Source: an uncultured Alphaproteobacteria bacterium (GTDB lineage: Bacteria > Pseudomonadota > Alphaproteobacteria > Puniceispirillales > Puniceispirillaceae). From it: DNA of 64,000 nucleotides. Location of the stretch: NCBI GenBank assembly GCA_913048595.1, contig CAJWVJ010000002.1, positions 1-64,000 of the forward strand, given 5' to 3'. Positions 41,958 to 51,697 of the stretch are shown here, in pieces. The notes beneath the pieces are model-generated. The model did no database searches and was not told where the DNA came from. It was given only the letters and a program-made list of their open reading frames with translations. Made by a program: the position numbers and the translations under genes. Position 1 is the first letter of the stretch; the number at the start of each line of letters is the position of its first letter.

Positions 41958-44900
41958 GTGTCAAATTTTGTTAAAAATACAGAGTTGAACTCTTCTGTCT
42001 GGGGGGTGCCTGACGGCGCCAGTATGCTGGCCATGGCCGGATGGCTTGCAGCGGGCGCGCGGGTCATCTATGTGGCGCGTGATGACGCCCGAATGGCGGC
42101 GATGCGCGATTCTCTGGACAGGCTGTGCCCGGAAGTGCGGCCGCATCTGTTTCCGGCCTGGGACTGTCTTCCCTATGACCGGCTTTCACCGCAGGGCGGG
42201 CTTGTCGGCCAGCGCGTGGAAACGCTTGCAAGGCTGAGCGAGGTGGGCGGCCAAGCCGGTGACGGCGGGCTTGTGCTGACAACAGTGAACGCGCTGCTGC
42301 AGCGTGTGCCGACAGCCGGTTATTTTACCGAGCGGTCGCTTGTTCTCGTGCCAGGAGACATGGACGGCCCGGCCGGGCTCTGCGATTTTCTGGTAGGCCA
42401 GGGATATCTTCGCACCGACACGGTACGCGAGACGGGCGAGTTCGCGCTTCGCGGCGGAATCCTCGACATCTTCCCGCCGGGGCGTGGCCATCCTGTGCGG
42501 CTGGATTTCTTCGGCGACGAGCTTGAAACCATCCGTTCCTTCGACGCGGCAACGCAGCGAGGCGGCGAGTCGCATGACAGGCTTGTGCTGCGGCCGGTCG
42601 CCGAATTCCAGCTTGACGAGGCTTCGATCGAACGCTTCCGGACCGGATACCGGGCCGCCTTCGGGGCGCTGGCAAGCCGCGACGCGCTGTATGATTCGGT
42701 CACTGCGGGGCGGATGCATCCGGGGATGGAACACTGGCTGCCGCTGTTTCATGACGAGCTGGCGGCGCTGACGGATTACTGCCCCGGCTGGACAATTGTC
42801 ATGGACCATGAGGCGGATGCGGTGATGGCCGCGCGCTTCACCCAGATCAACGATTTCTTTGCAGCGCGTCAGGAACCGGGCGACGAGGATCCGAGCATGG
42901 CCTATCGGCCGCTTCCAACAGACAGGCTGTATCTTGGCGAGGCCGAGGCCAAGGCATTGTTCGCCGACGCGATCCGCTTGCTGCCCTTTGCCGCCCCGCC
43001 GGGCGACGAGGGGTGCGATGCCGGCGGCCGGACGGGTCTTGTCATCACCGGCGCCGGCGCCGCCGGCACCAGCGTCATCGCCGAGGTCGCCAACATCATC
43101 ACCAAGGAACGCGCGGCGGCGAACAGGCCGGTAGTGATCGCCGTTGCCGGCGAGGGTGCGGCAGTCCGGATACAGGAACTTCTCGATTCCCAGCTTGACG
43201 GTCCCGGCGGCGCGGCACGGCGGATCACCTCTATCGACCAGATCACGGCTGGCGGCGTCTTCCTGCTCGATTGGCCGCTTGAGTCAGGCTTCCAGACAGA
43301 CAGCCTGCTCGTCGTCACCGAGACCGATATCTTTGGACAGCGCCTGTCGCGCCCGCGCGCCCGGCGCGGCCGCGGCGAGGATTTCCTGCGCGAGGTCAGC
43401 GCCCTGGAAGGGGGCGATCTGGTCGTTCATGCCGAACATGGCATCGGCCGCTATGACGGGCTGGTGATCATCAATTCCTCCGGCGGGCCGCATGATTGCC
43501 TGCAGCTTGTCTATTCCGGCGGGGACAAGCTGTATCTGCCGGTGGAGAATATCGAGATGCTGTCCCGCTATGGCAGCGCCGGCACCGACGCGCAGCTTGA
43601 CAGGCTCGGCGGCGCGGCCTGGCAGGCACGGGTGGCGCGGATCAAGGGCCGGGTTCGCGATATGGCGGACCAGCTGATCAAGATCGCCGCACAACGGCAG
43701 ACGGCGCGGGCCGAACCGCTGAACGCCCCGACCGGAAGCTTTGCCGAATTCTGTGACCGTTTCGGCTTTGCCGAAACCGAGGACCAGCTTGGCGCGATCG
43801 AGGATGTGATCGCTGATCTGGCATCTGGCCGCGCCACCGATCGGCTGATTTGCGGTGATGTCGGCTTTGGCAAGACCGAGGTGGCGTTGCGGGCCGCCTT
43901 TGTTGCCGCGATGTCGGGATATCAGGTGGCGCTTGTCGCGCCGACAACGCTTCTGGCGCGCCAGCATGGCCGTGTGTTCGCCGAACGGTTCACGGGCTTT
44001 CCGGTAAAGCTCGGGGTTCTCTCACGGCTGACACAGCCGGCCGCGGCAAAGCAGGTTCGCGCCGGCATCGCCTCGGGTGATGTGCAGATCGCGGTCGGCA
44101 CGCATGCGCTGCTGGCGAAATCCATCGAGTTCAACAATCTGGGCCTTCTGATCGTCGATGAGGAACAGCATTTCGGCGTGGCCCAGAAGGAACGGCTGAA
44201 AGAGCTTCGCGGCGACATCCATGTGCTGACCCTGTCGGCGACGCCGATCCCGCGGACCCTGCAGATGGCGCTGTCCGGCGTGCGCGAGATGTCGCTGATC
44301 GCCACACCGCCGGTCGACAGGCTGGCGGTGCGGACCTTTGTCGGACCCTGGGACGGGGTGGTGCTTCGCGAGGCGATCAAGCGCGAGATGTTCCGCGGGG
44401 GGCAGGTGTTCTGCGTCTGCCCGCGCATCGCCGACCTGCAACGCGGCTTCGACAGGCTGGTGACACTGGTGCCGGATGCGCGGATTCTTTCGGCCCATGG
44501 TCAGATGCCGGCGGCGGAGCTTGATGATGTGATGACCCGGTTCGCCGATGGCGAGGCGGATATCCTGCTGTCCACCAACATCGTCGAGTCAGGAATCGAC
44601 ATTCCATCCGCGAACACGATGATCATCCACCGTGCTGATATGTTCGGCCTTTCGCAGCTTTACCAGCTTCGCGGCCGGGTCGGGCGCGGGCGGCAGCGGG
44701 CCTATGCCTACCTGACATCCGATCCGAACCGGATGCTGACCCCGCATGCGCGCCGACGGCTCGAGGTGATGCAGACACTGGATACGCTTGGCGCCGGCTT
44801 CACGCTCGCCTCCTACGACATGGATATCCGCGGAGCCGGCAATCTTCTTGGCGACGAGCAGTCCGGCCATGTCCGCGAGGTCGGTGTCGAACTCTATCAG

Positions 44901-45413
44901 GAAATGCTACGCCAGGCGGTCGAGGCCGCGCGAAGCGGCACATGCAATGAAGAGCCTGAGATCGAATGGACGCCGCAGCTCAATCTGGGGCTGGAGGTGC
45001 GTATTCCCGAGGAATATGTCGCCGATCTCACAGTGCGGCTGTCGCTTTATCGGCGGATCGCGAATATGGATCTGGCTGCCGAGGCCGACAGCCTTGTGGC
45101 GGAGCTTGTCGACAGGTTCGGCCCGCTGCCGGAGCCGGTGCGAAACCTGTTCGCGGTGATTGAACTGAAACAGCTTTGCAAGCGGGTGAATATCGAGAAG
45201 GTGGATGCCGGACCAAAGGGGCTGTCCATCGCCTTCCGCGGCCATGAATTCGCCAAGCCGGACCAGCTTGTCGCCTGGATTGCAGGCAAGGCCGGCCGGG
45301 TGCGTCTCGGCGCGGATCACCGCATGGTCATGCAGCAGGCGATGCCGCGCGCCGAGGACAGGCCACAGGCCTGCAAGGCTCTGGTTCAGGAACTGCTGGC
45401 GCTGATCGTCTAG
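41958..45413 (+). CDS. mfd: Transcription-repair coupling factor
   Basis: UvrB-like N-terminus, CarD/RID region, helicase GDVGFGKTEVALRAAF; GTG start. Confidence 0.96.
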   Translation: MSNFVKNTELNSSVWGVPDGASMLAMAGWLAAGARVIYVARDDARMAAMRDSLDRLCPEVRPHLFPAWDCLPYDRLSPQGGLVGQRVETLARLSEVGGQAGDGGLVLTTVNALLQRVPTAGYFTERSLVLVPGDMDGPAGLCDFLVGQGYLRTDTVRETGEFALRGGILDIFPPGRGHPVRLDFFGDELETIRSFDAATQRGGESHDRLVLRPVAEFQLDEASIERFRTGYRAAFGALASRDALYDSVTAGRMHPGMEHWLPLFHDELAALTDYCPGWTIVMDHEADAVMAARFTQINDFFAARQEPGDEDPSMAYRPLPTDRLYLGEAEAKALFADAIRLLPFAAPPGDEGCDAGGRTGLVITGAGAAGTSVIAEVANIITKERAAANRPVVIAVAGEGAAVRIQELLDSQLDGPGGAARRITSIDQITAGGVFLLDWPLESGFQTDSLLVVTETDIFGQRLSRPRARRGRGEDFLREVSALEGGDLVVHAEHGIGRYDGLVIINSSGGPHDCLQLVYSGGDKLYLPVENIEMLSRYGSAGTDAQLDRLGGAAWQARVARIKGRVRDMADQLIKIAAQRQTARAEPLNAPTGSFAEFCDRFGFAETEDQLGAIEDVIADLASGRATDRLICGDVGFGKTEVALRAAFVAAMSGYQVALVAPTTLLARQHGRVFAERFTGFPVKLGVLSRLTQPAAAKQVRAGIASGDVQIAVGTHALLAKSIEFNNLGLLIVDEEQHFGVAQKERLKELRGDIHVLTLSATPIPRTLQMALSGVREMSLIATPPVDRLAVRTFVGPWDGVVLREAIKREMFRGGQVFCVCPRIADLQRGFDRLVTLVPDARILSAHGQMPAAELDDVMTRFADGEADILLSTNIVESGIDIPSANTMIIHRADMFGLSQLYQLRGRVGRGRQRAYAYLTSDPNRMLTPHARRRLEVMQTLDTLGAGFTLASYDMDIRGAGNLLGDEQSGHVREVGVELYQEMLRQAVEAARSGTCNEEPEIEWTPQLNLGLEVRIPEEYVADLTVRLSLYRRIANMDLAAEADSLVAELVDRFGPLPEPVRNLFAVIELKQLCKRVNIEKVDAGPKGLSIAFRGHEFAKPDQLVAWIAGKAGRVRLGADHRMVMQQAMPRAEDRPQACKALVQELLALIV

Positions 45414-46051
45414 GCTGCTGCTGCCGCGTCGATGGCCGGAACCAGATGTTCGGGCAGATGGGCGCCGGCAATTGCATATTTTCCGGCAAAGATGAAATAG
45501 GGAACACCGTCGAGCCGCATGCGGTTGGCATTGGACAGGTGATGTTCCAGCTGCCGGCCGATGGCCTCGTCCGCGGCGCCCGTGACCAGGCCGGGCATGC
45601 CAAAGCTGTCGGCGATTTCGGTCAGGGTCTCGGGATCGCCGATATCGCGGCCTTCGATGAAATAGGCGCTGTAGATCGCCTCTGACAGCTTGGCATTGTC
45701 GGTGCCCGACGCAATCAGCATCCGATGCGCCAGCCGGCTGTCAGGCGTGCGGGTGATGGCGTCGAAGCGGAAGTCGATGCCGCTATCCAGCCCGGCCGCG
45801 GCAATCCGGCCATAGACGGCTGCGGCGGAATTGCCGAATTTCGCGCTTAGATACGCAGCTCGGTCCATGCCGGCCACCGGCATGGTGGGGTTCAGAAGAA
45901 AAGCCCGCCAGACATAGGCGGGTCTGATTTCCGGCCGCTCGGCGAAGGCCAGGTCGAGCCGGCGCTTGCCGATATAGCACCAGGGACAGATCACGTCGGC
46001 GTAGATTTCCACCTGCACGGTGCGTGGGCCGCTGTGGGGCTGGTCCTGCAT
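45410..46051 (-). CDS. DsbA-family oxidoreductase (FrnE-like)
   Basis: VEIYADVICPWCYIGKRRLD CxxC motif. Confidence 0.9.
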   Translation of the reverse strand: MQDQPHSGPRTVQVEIYADVICPWCYIGKRRLDLAFAERPEIRPAYVWRAFLLNPTMPVAGMDRAAYLSAKFGNSAAAVYGRIAAAGLDSGIDFRFDAITRTPDSRLAHRMLIASGTDNAKLSEAIYSAYFIEGRDIGDPETLTEIADSFGMPGLVTGAADEAIGRQLEHHLSNANRMRLDGVPYFIFAGKYAIAGAHLPEHLVPAIDAAAAA

Positions 46052-46162
46052 GCGATGCTGTCCTTTCCTTGCGGCGCCCGGTCGTAAACGCCATATCTCT
46101 TGAAATACATATGATCCGGCCGCGCTTCAAGCATGGCCCTGTCGTGCCAGCGTGCATGCCAT

Positions 46163-46206
46163 GAGACAGACAAGAGACAGACAAGAGACAGACAGGAGAC
46201 AGGCTG
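46163..46206 (+). repeat. 11-bp tandem repeat, four tandem copies, immediately upstream of a start codon
   Basis: gagacagacaa / gagacagacaa / gagacagacag / gagacaggctg, directly abutting GTG 46207. Confidence 0.95.
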
Positions 46207-46704
46207 GTGACAGAAGAATTTGATTCCGCCGCGCTGTCGGCCGAACGGGACAGGCTTCTCGGCGCGGCGCGCACCGTGCTGATGGCCGCGGTGGGCGAGG
46301 GGGACATGCCGGAAATGGGAGTCACCCCGGTGATCCGCCATCAGGGCGATTTCTACATCTATCCAAGCCATCTTTCCGCCCATGTACGCGCCATGCTGGC
46401 GGCGCGCCGGGCCGCGGTTCTGATCATCGAGGATGAGGGCGAGGCCCAGAATATCTGGGCAAGAAAGCGAATTAAGTTTGATTCAGAGATAATTGAAATC
46501 GAACGACAAAGTGATGAATTCAATCTGATATGTGACGAATTTGCCTCAGCCCATGGGCCGACCATGGGCCTGATCCGTGATTTCTCCGATTTCCACCTCT
46601 TGCGGCTTCGTCCTCGTGGCGGGGTGATGGTTCTCGGTTTCGCGAGGGCCTACCGGCTCGAAGGCGCGGCGCTTGAGGTCACGGCGCATCTGCGCTCCAG
46701 CTAG
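46207..46704 (+). CDS. HugZ / pyridoxamine-5'-phosphate oxidase-like family protein
   Basis: Split-barrel flavin/heme-like N-terminus with C-terminal DFSDFHLLRLRPRGGVMVLGFARAYRLEG; SD-like AGGAGA at 46193-46198. Confidence 0.6.
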   Translation: MTEEFDSAALSAERDRLLGAARTVLMAAVGEGDMPEMGVTPVIRHQGDFYIYPSHLSAHVRAMLAARRAAVLIIEDEGEAQNIWARKRIKFDSEIIEIERQSDEFNLICDEFASAHGPTMGLIRDFSDFHLLRLRPRGGVMVLGFARAYRLEGAALEVTAHLRSS

Positions 46705-47618
46705 AACCTGGTCCTGCGCGCCTCGCGGGCAGAAGACAGGAAGTGCGCGCCAAGCGTCACCAGCACCAGACAGGCCCCGCCCATCATCGCCGCGCTTGGC
46801 CGCTCGCCGGTGCCGATCCAGACCCAGAAGGGCCCGAGCACCATCTCAAGCAACATGAAGAGGCTGACATTGGTGGGGCTCGTATGACGCGGCGCCATGG
46901 CCAGAAGCGCCCATGACACCGGCATGACGATCAGCCCCATCAGCCCGATCATCAGCGGATCGCCAGTCATGATCGCGCCGGGGGCAGCACCAAGATAGCC
47001 AAGAAATCCGGAAATCAGCGTGCCGATCGCACAGGCGGGTACCACCGGTACATCGGGATGCCGCCGCGTGGTGACGAAGACCACGGCGATACCGAAGGCC
47101 GCGCTGAAGCCAAGTCCGCCCCCCAGCCAGACATTGCCGGCCGGCGCAGACAGCGCGCCTTCGCCATTCAGGATGACGATCAGCACGCCGACCATGCTGA
47201 GGAAGATGGCCAGCCAGGTGCCCAGCGGAAGCCGTTCGGCAAGCACGATGACGCCAAGCGCGGCAGCGATCAGCGGTGCCGTCGCAAGCGCGGTCACGAC
47301 AACGGTGATCGAGGTTTCCATGGTCGCGAAATTGAAGGTGAAGGCGTTGAGGAAATTGGCAAGGATAATGACAAGGGCAGGGCCGCGGAACAACGCCGGG
47401 ATCTGCGCCCTGGCCCGCGCCGGGCCTTCAAGGGTGATCCACAGCACAAACATGCTGATGCCGATCAGAAGGCCGCGCCAGAAGGTCAGCCCCCAGCCTT
47501 CAAGCCCCGACAGCCGGATGAGAAGCGTATCCGGTGTGATGATCAGGGCGCCGGCAAGCGCCATCATCAGGCCAAGGACGGGGCGCGGCGTACCGCTTGC
47601 CAGGATCGAGGGTGCCAC
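46701..47618 (-). CDS. EamA/DMT-family transporter
   Basis: ~10 TM EamA-like; probable GTG start at 47618, 14 nt after the hydrolase. Confidence 0.85.
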   Translation of the reverse strand: MAPSILASGTPRPVLGLMMALAGALIITPDTLLIRLSGLEGWGLTFWRGLLIGISMFVLWITLEGPARARAQIPALFRGPALVIILANFLNAFTFNFATMETSITVVVTALATAPLIAAALGVIVLAERLPLGTWLAIFLSMVGVLIVILNGEGALSAPAGNVWLGGGLGFSAAFGIAVVFVTTRRHPDVPVVPACAIGTLISGFLGYLGAAPGAIMTGDPLMIGLMGLIVMPVSWALLAMAPRHTSPTNVSLFMLLEMVLGPFWVWIGTGERPSAAMMGGACLVLVTLGAHFLSSAREARRTRF

Positions 47619-47632
47619 GGGGCCGCGCGCCG

Positions 47633-48511
47633 TCAGCCGAAGAAATCGGTAAGGGCGGCAAGTGTTTCCTGCGGCGCTTCCTCGGCGCAGTAATGGCCGC
47701 CGGGCACCGCCTTGCCGCTGACCGTCTCGGCCACCTTCCGCCATTCGGCGGTCACGTCATAATGCCCGCCGACAAATCCGACCTCGCCCCACAGCGCCAG
47801 CAGTGGCATGGTCAGCTTGCGGTCGGCGTCGGCGGCGTCATGGTCAAGATCGATGGTGGCGGCGGCGCGGTAATCCTCGCACATGGCATGGACGGTTTCC
47901 GGGCGCCGGAAGCATCGCAGATAATCGGCAAAGGCATCGTCGGTGATGGCCCCGCTTGTCCGGCCCCACTGGCCGCATTTGCTGCGAAGATAGAATTCCG
48001 GATCGGCGCTGATCATCTGTTCGGGAAGTGGCGCTGGCTGAATCAGGAAGAACCAGTGGTAATAGGCGGTGGCGAAACGCATGTCCGTCTGGCCATACAT
48101 GGCGGCTGTCGGCGCGATATCAAGAACGGCAAGGCGGGTCACGGCATCGCCATGGTCGCGCGCCAGCCGGTGGGCGACGCGGCCGCCGCGGTCATGCCCT
48201 GCGACCATGAAGCTGTCATGGCCAAGGGCGGCCATGAGCCCGACCATGTCGTCCGCCATGGCGCGCTTTGAATAGGGGCTGTGCCGCTCGTCCGTCGGCG
48301 GGTGCCAGCTGTCGCCATAGCCGCGAAGATCAGCAGCCACCACGGTGTAGCGTTCGGCGAGCGCCGGGGCGATCCGGTGCCACATCATGTTGGTCTGGGG
48401 AAAGCCGTGAAGCAGCAGAAGAGGCGGCCCGTCACCGGCGATGCGGTAGGCAATCCTGCGCTCGCCGTCCAGATGCGTCTTCGAGGTGAAAAGCTCTGTA
48501 TAGGGGTTCAT
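47633..48511 (-). CDS. Alpha/beta hydrolase (haloacetate dehalogenase-like)
   Basis: LLLLHGFPQTNMMWHRIAPAL, DLRGYGDS, GHDRGGRVAHRLA. Confidence 0.8.
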   Translation of the reverse strand: MNPYTELFTSKTHLDGERRIAYRIAGDGPPLLLLHGFPQTNMMWHRIAPALAERYTVVAADLRGYGDSWHPPTDERHSPYSKRAMADDMVGLMAALGHDSFMVAGHDRGGRVAHRLARDHGDAVTRLAVLDIAPTAAMYGQTDMRFATAYYHWFFLIQPAPLPEQMISADPEFYLRSKCGQWGRTSGAITDDAFADYLRCFRRPETVHAMCEDYRAAATIDLDHDAADADRKLTMPLLALWGEVGFVGGHYDVTAEWRKVAETVSGKAVPGGHYCAEEAPQETLAALTDFFG

Positions 48512-48548
48512 GGCCTGGCCTCTGTTAACGGGCCCCGACACTAGGGCA

Positions 48549-49484
48549 TCACACTGTCGGCGGCAAGGTGGCGCGCGCCTCTGTCGCCGCCTGGTGCGAT
48601 GCGGCGCGATGTTCGAAATAGATCATGGCCAGGCCGGCTCCCACAGTGATGCTGATCCCGATGGACGCCAGAAGATTGGGGAATTCGCCAAAGACAATCC
48701 ATCCCACCGCCGTGGCGACGGGAAGCTCGATATATTGCATCGGTGCCAGCGTCGCCGAAGGGGCGAAACGGACCGCGTAATTCATGCTGAGATGCGACAG
48801 GGTTCCGAACAGTCCGATCAGGCACAGCCACATGAACAGACGGCTGTCCACAGGCACGAATTGCAGATCGGCGATGCCGGAATCGCGCAGCAGCAGCCAG
48901 GCGAGCAGAAGCAGCCCCGAACTAACCAGCCCGCTTGCCGCCTGCAGGCAGACAGGATCGTAATCCTTGGCGATCTGCCGTGTCAGAAGGACAAGGGTGG
49001 CGAACAGGAAGGCGACCAGCAGCGGCAGCAGCGCGGGAAGGCCAACCGCCACAAAGCTTGGCTGGATGATCAGCAGGGTTCCGAAGAACCCCACCGTGCA
49101 GGCGGAAATCCGCCGGATGCCGACCTGCTCTCCAAGGAACAGCCAGCCCATCACCAGCATGATGAAGGGATAGACGAAGGCGATGGCCAGCGCGTCGGCA
49201 AGCGGCAGATAGCGAAGCGCGAAATACATCGTCGTAACACCCGCAATGTGGATGATGCTTCGCGCCAGAATGAGCCGGAGAACGCGGCCCGTCATGGTGA
49301 TGCGGCTTCTGGTCATCAGGATGATCGGGATGGGAAGCAGGAACTGCAGACTGTAGCGGAACAGCAGAATCATGATCATCGGGGTGACAAGGGCGATGGA
49401 TTTCGCTGCCGCGTCGCCCATCGGCGCGAACAGGCAGAATCCCAGCATGAACAGGATTCCGATTAGGGGGCGGTCGGTGATCAT
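48549..49484 (-). CDS. EamA/DMT-family transporter
   Basis: Repeated EamA TM pattern (YFALRYLPLADALAIAFVYPFIMLVMGWLFLGE). Confidence 0.85.
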   Translation of the reverse strand: MITDRPLIGILFMLGFCLFAPMGDAAAKSIALVTPMIMILLFRYSLQFLLPIPIILMTRSRITMTGRVLRLILARSIIHIAGVTTMYFALRYLPLADALAIAFVYPFIMLVMGWLFLGEQVGIRRISACTVGFFGTLLIIQPSFVAVGLPALLPLLVAFLFATLVLLTRQIAKDYDPVCLQAASGLVSSGLLLLAWLLLRDSGIADLQFVPVDSRLFMWLCLIGLFGTLSHLSMNYAVRFAPSATLAPMQYIELPVATAVGWIVFGEFPNLLASIGISITVGAGLAMIYFEHRAASHQAATEARATLPPTV

Positions 49485-49578
49485 CGGCGAACCTTGCGCC
49501 GCGCGTGGTTTGCGGTCAACAGAAAGCGCGGGCAATGCGTGTATGGCCAGTGCCACCTGCCAGGGCTAAGCTGAAGCC

Positions 49579-50307
49579 ATGGCTGTCGAGATTCTCGTGA
49601 TTGCGTTTGGATGTTTTGCCGCCTCGGCCGTCAATGCGGCCTTCGCCACGGGCGGTGTGCATCTGACACTGGCTGCCAGTTCAGCCGTTCTGCCGCTGGC
49701 TGCCGCCATCCCGCTTCAGGTGGCGCTGAACGCCACATCGCTGATCGCCAGGATCATCACCTGCTGGCGGCACATCCACTGGCCTGTCTTCTGGATGTTC
49801 GCGCCGACTGCGGCTGTTGGCGCGATCATCGGGGCGCGGGTGTTCATCAGCCTTGATGAAGGTGTCATCTCGCTTTGCCTTGGCGGGATTCTGCTGGCGC
49901 TGATCTGGCTTGTGCCGCGGGGCGTCACGCTGAAACTGCCGCGCCGCTTTGTCTATATCGGCGGCATACACGGGTTCTTCAGCACGATTTTCGGGGTCGG
50001 GATGTTCCTTCAGCCGGCGGTGCTGCGCACCGATCTGGCTAGATTGCAGATCACCGGCACTCTGGCGGCCTGCATCATGGCGCTGGAGGTGGTGAAGGCC
50101 GGCGGCTATGCCGGCTTCGGTTTCGATTATGCCGACTATCTGCCACATGTGCTGGCGGGGTCGGTAGCAAGCCTGGTCGGCAATGCAGCCGGGCACCGGC
50201 TTGGTCATCATGTCAGCGAGACGCGGTTCCGCCTGATCTTCAAACTGATCGTGACGCTTGTCGGCGTCAGGCTTGTGATGAAAGGCGCGCTGCTGCTTGC
50301 CGGCTAG
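49579..50307 (+). CDS. TauE/SafE (TSUP) family transporter
   Basis: Polytopic, TSUP-like repeats. Confidence 0.7.
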   Translation: MAVEILVIAFGCFAASAVNAAFATGGVHLTLAASSAVLPLAAAIPLQVALNATSLIARIITCWRHIHWPVFWMFAPTAAVGAIIGARVFISLDEGVISLCLGGILLALIWLVPRGVTLKLPRRFVYIGGIHGFFSTIFGVGMFLQPAVLRTDLARLQITGTLAACIMALEVVKAGGYAGFGFDYADYLPHVLAGSVASLVGNAAGHRLGHHVSETRFRLIFKLIVTLVGVRLVMKGALLLAG

Positions 50308-50329
50308 GTGACGCGGGCAGGGGGCCGGC

Positions 50330-51697
50330 CTATTCCGCCAGCTTGTAGCTTACCGTCACCGACATATCGCTTCGCTTGTAGTCATATTGCATGATGTTGG
50401 AATCATTTTTCGTTGTCGAAGCGCTCAACCCGATCATCATACTGCCAAGTCTGTCTGACAGGGCCAGGCCGGAAAGCTGCAGGCCCAGGCTGTGGACGGT
50501 TTGCGAGTCACGGCGGAATTTCCGGCTGGTCGGTTCCTGATTGCCGTATTTCGCGTCATAGGCGCTGACCGAGGCGGTCACGCGGCTGTATCTGGTCGGC
50601 GATACGGCGATTCCGGCCATGATCCCCTTTGTCCTGTTTGCATTTGCCATTAGGGCGTTGAAAGCGGTGGTGCCGGGGGTGCGCCGCGACTCCGTCAGGT
50701 TGAAGGTGCTGTGACTTCCTTCGGCGAACAGCGCGAAACGCGACAGGAAGGTCCGCGAGATACCAAGCCTGTAGTCACGCGAATGGCCGTCATTCTGGTC
50801 CGCCGTGGTGAAGGCTGCGGAGGAGACGCGGTTGATGATGCTGTACTTGGCCGACAGATAGCTCTGCAGCCCAAAGGGAAGGCTGTGTCCTGCCGTCACG
50901 CCGCCGCTGATCACATTGCTGTCGGATGACGTCTTCGACAATGTTTCCGAGACCCGCGCATTTGGCGAGAGCCGCAGGCTGCCAAGCTTCAGTGACGCGC
51001 CGGTAAAGACACTTGTCGTGCCGCTTGTCAGATATTCATATTTGCGGCCCCGCTTTTCCTGATGCGAAGCGCCGATGGTCAGGCTGTCGCAGTCCTGATT
51101 GGCGAATTCGTAGGTTGCGGCGACCGACAGCCCGGCGGTGGTGGCCAGTTCGCGAATGGTCTTCCGGGCACCGCCGAAGGGTTCATAGGTGCTTGTCGAG
51201 TTGGCGGCACCCGGCGACAGCTTGAATTCAAGACGTCCGGATGAGGGGTAGCTGTTGGCATTGTCGCTGCCGCTCATTCCGATCGAGGCCGACACGATCG
51301 TGCGCCAGCGTCTGGCACGCCCGTCGATGATCGAGGTCAGCTCGGCAACACGCGCCTTCTGGTCGGCGGCGAGGGGTAGCTGCGCCAGCGCCTCAAGCTC
51401 GCCGGCGGCAAGCGTGTCATTGCCCAGATTCACCAGAATTTCAGCGCGGATCAGACGAAGCCCGACATCCGCGGGGCGTTGATTGACCAGACGTTCCACG
51501 GCTGACAGGGCGGCGGGAAGATCGCCCCCGGCCAGACGTTTGGAAATGAACTGCTGGTTCAGCCTCTGATTGTCCAGATCGGCAAGGATATCCATCCAGT
51601 CGACCTCGGCACGCACCGGGGCGGCCATGAACAGCGACAGCACCGATGCCGCAATCGCGGCAACAAGGGACCGCTTCCAGAAAATCACGCCTGTCAT
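50330..51697 (-). CDS. TPR plus C-terminal beta-barrel outer-membrane protein (surface lipoprotein assembly modifier-like)
   Basis: Signal peptide, TPR-like AALSAVERLVNQRPADVGLRLIRAEILVNLGNDTLAAGELEAL, then alternating amphipathic strands to a terminal ...SVTVSYKLAE. Confidence 0.55.
   Translation of the reverse strand: MTGVIFWKRSLVAAIAASVLSLFMAAPVRAEVDWMDILADLDNQRLNQQFISKRLAGGDLPAALSAVERLVNQRPADVGLRLIRAEILVNLGNDTLAAGELEALAQLPLAADQKARVAELTSIIDGRARRWRTIVSASIGMSGSDNANSYPSSGRLEFKLSPGAANSTSTYEPFGGARKTIRELATTAGLSVAATYEFANQDCDSLTIGASHQEKRGRKYEYLTSGTTSVFTGASLKLGSLRLSPNARVSETLSKTSSDSNVISGGVTAGHSLPFGLQSYLSAKYSIINRVSSAAFTTADQNDGHSRDYRLGISRTFLSRFALFAEGSHSTFNLTESRRTPGTTAFNALMANANRTKGIMAGIAVSPTRYSRVTASVSAYDAKYGNQEPTSRKFRRDSQTVHSLGLQLSGLALSDRLGSMMIGLSASTTKNDSNIMQYDYKRSDMSVTVSYKLAE

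Noticed and set aside
46163-46206. CRISPR-like repeats
   Set aside because: 11-bp units are contiguous without spacers; simple tandem repeat.
47033-47056. Second copy of the GGCGGGTACC arm (caggcgggtaccaccggtac)
   Set aside because: Short match inside the EamA transporter CDS without the rest of the element; likely chance.
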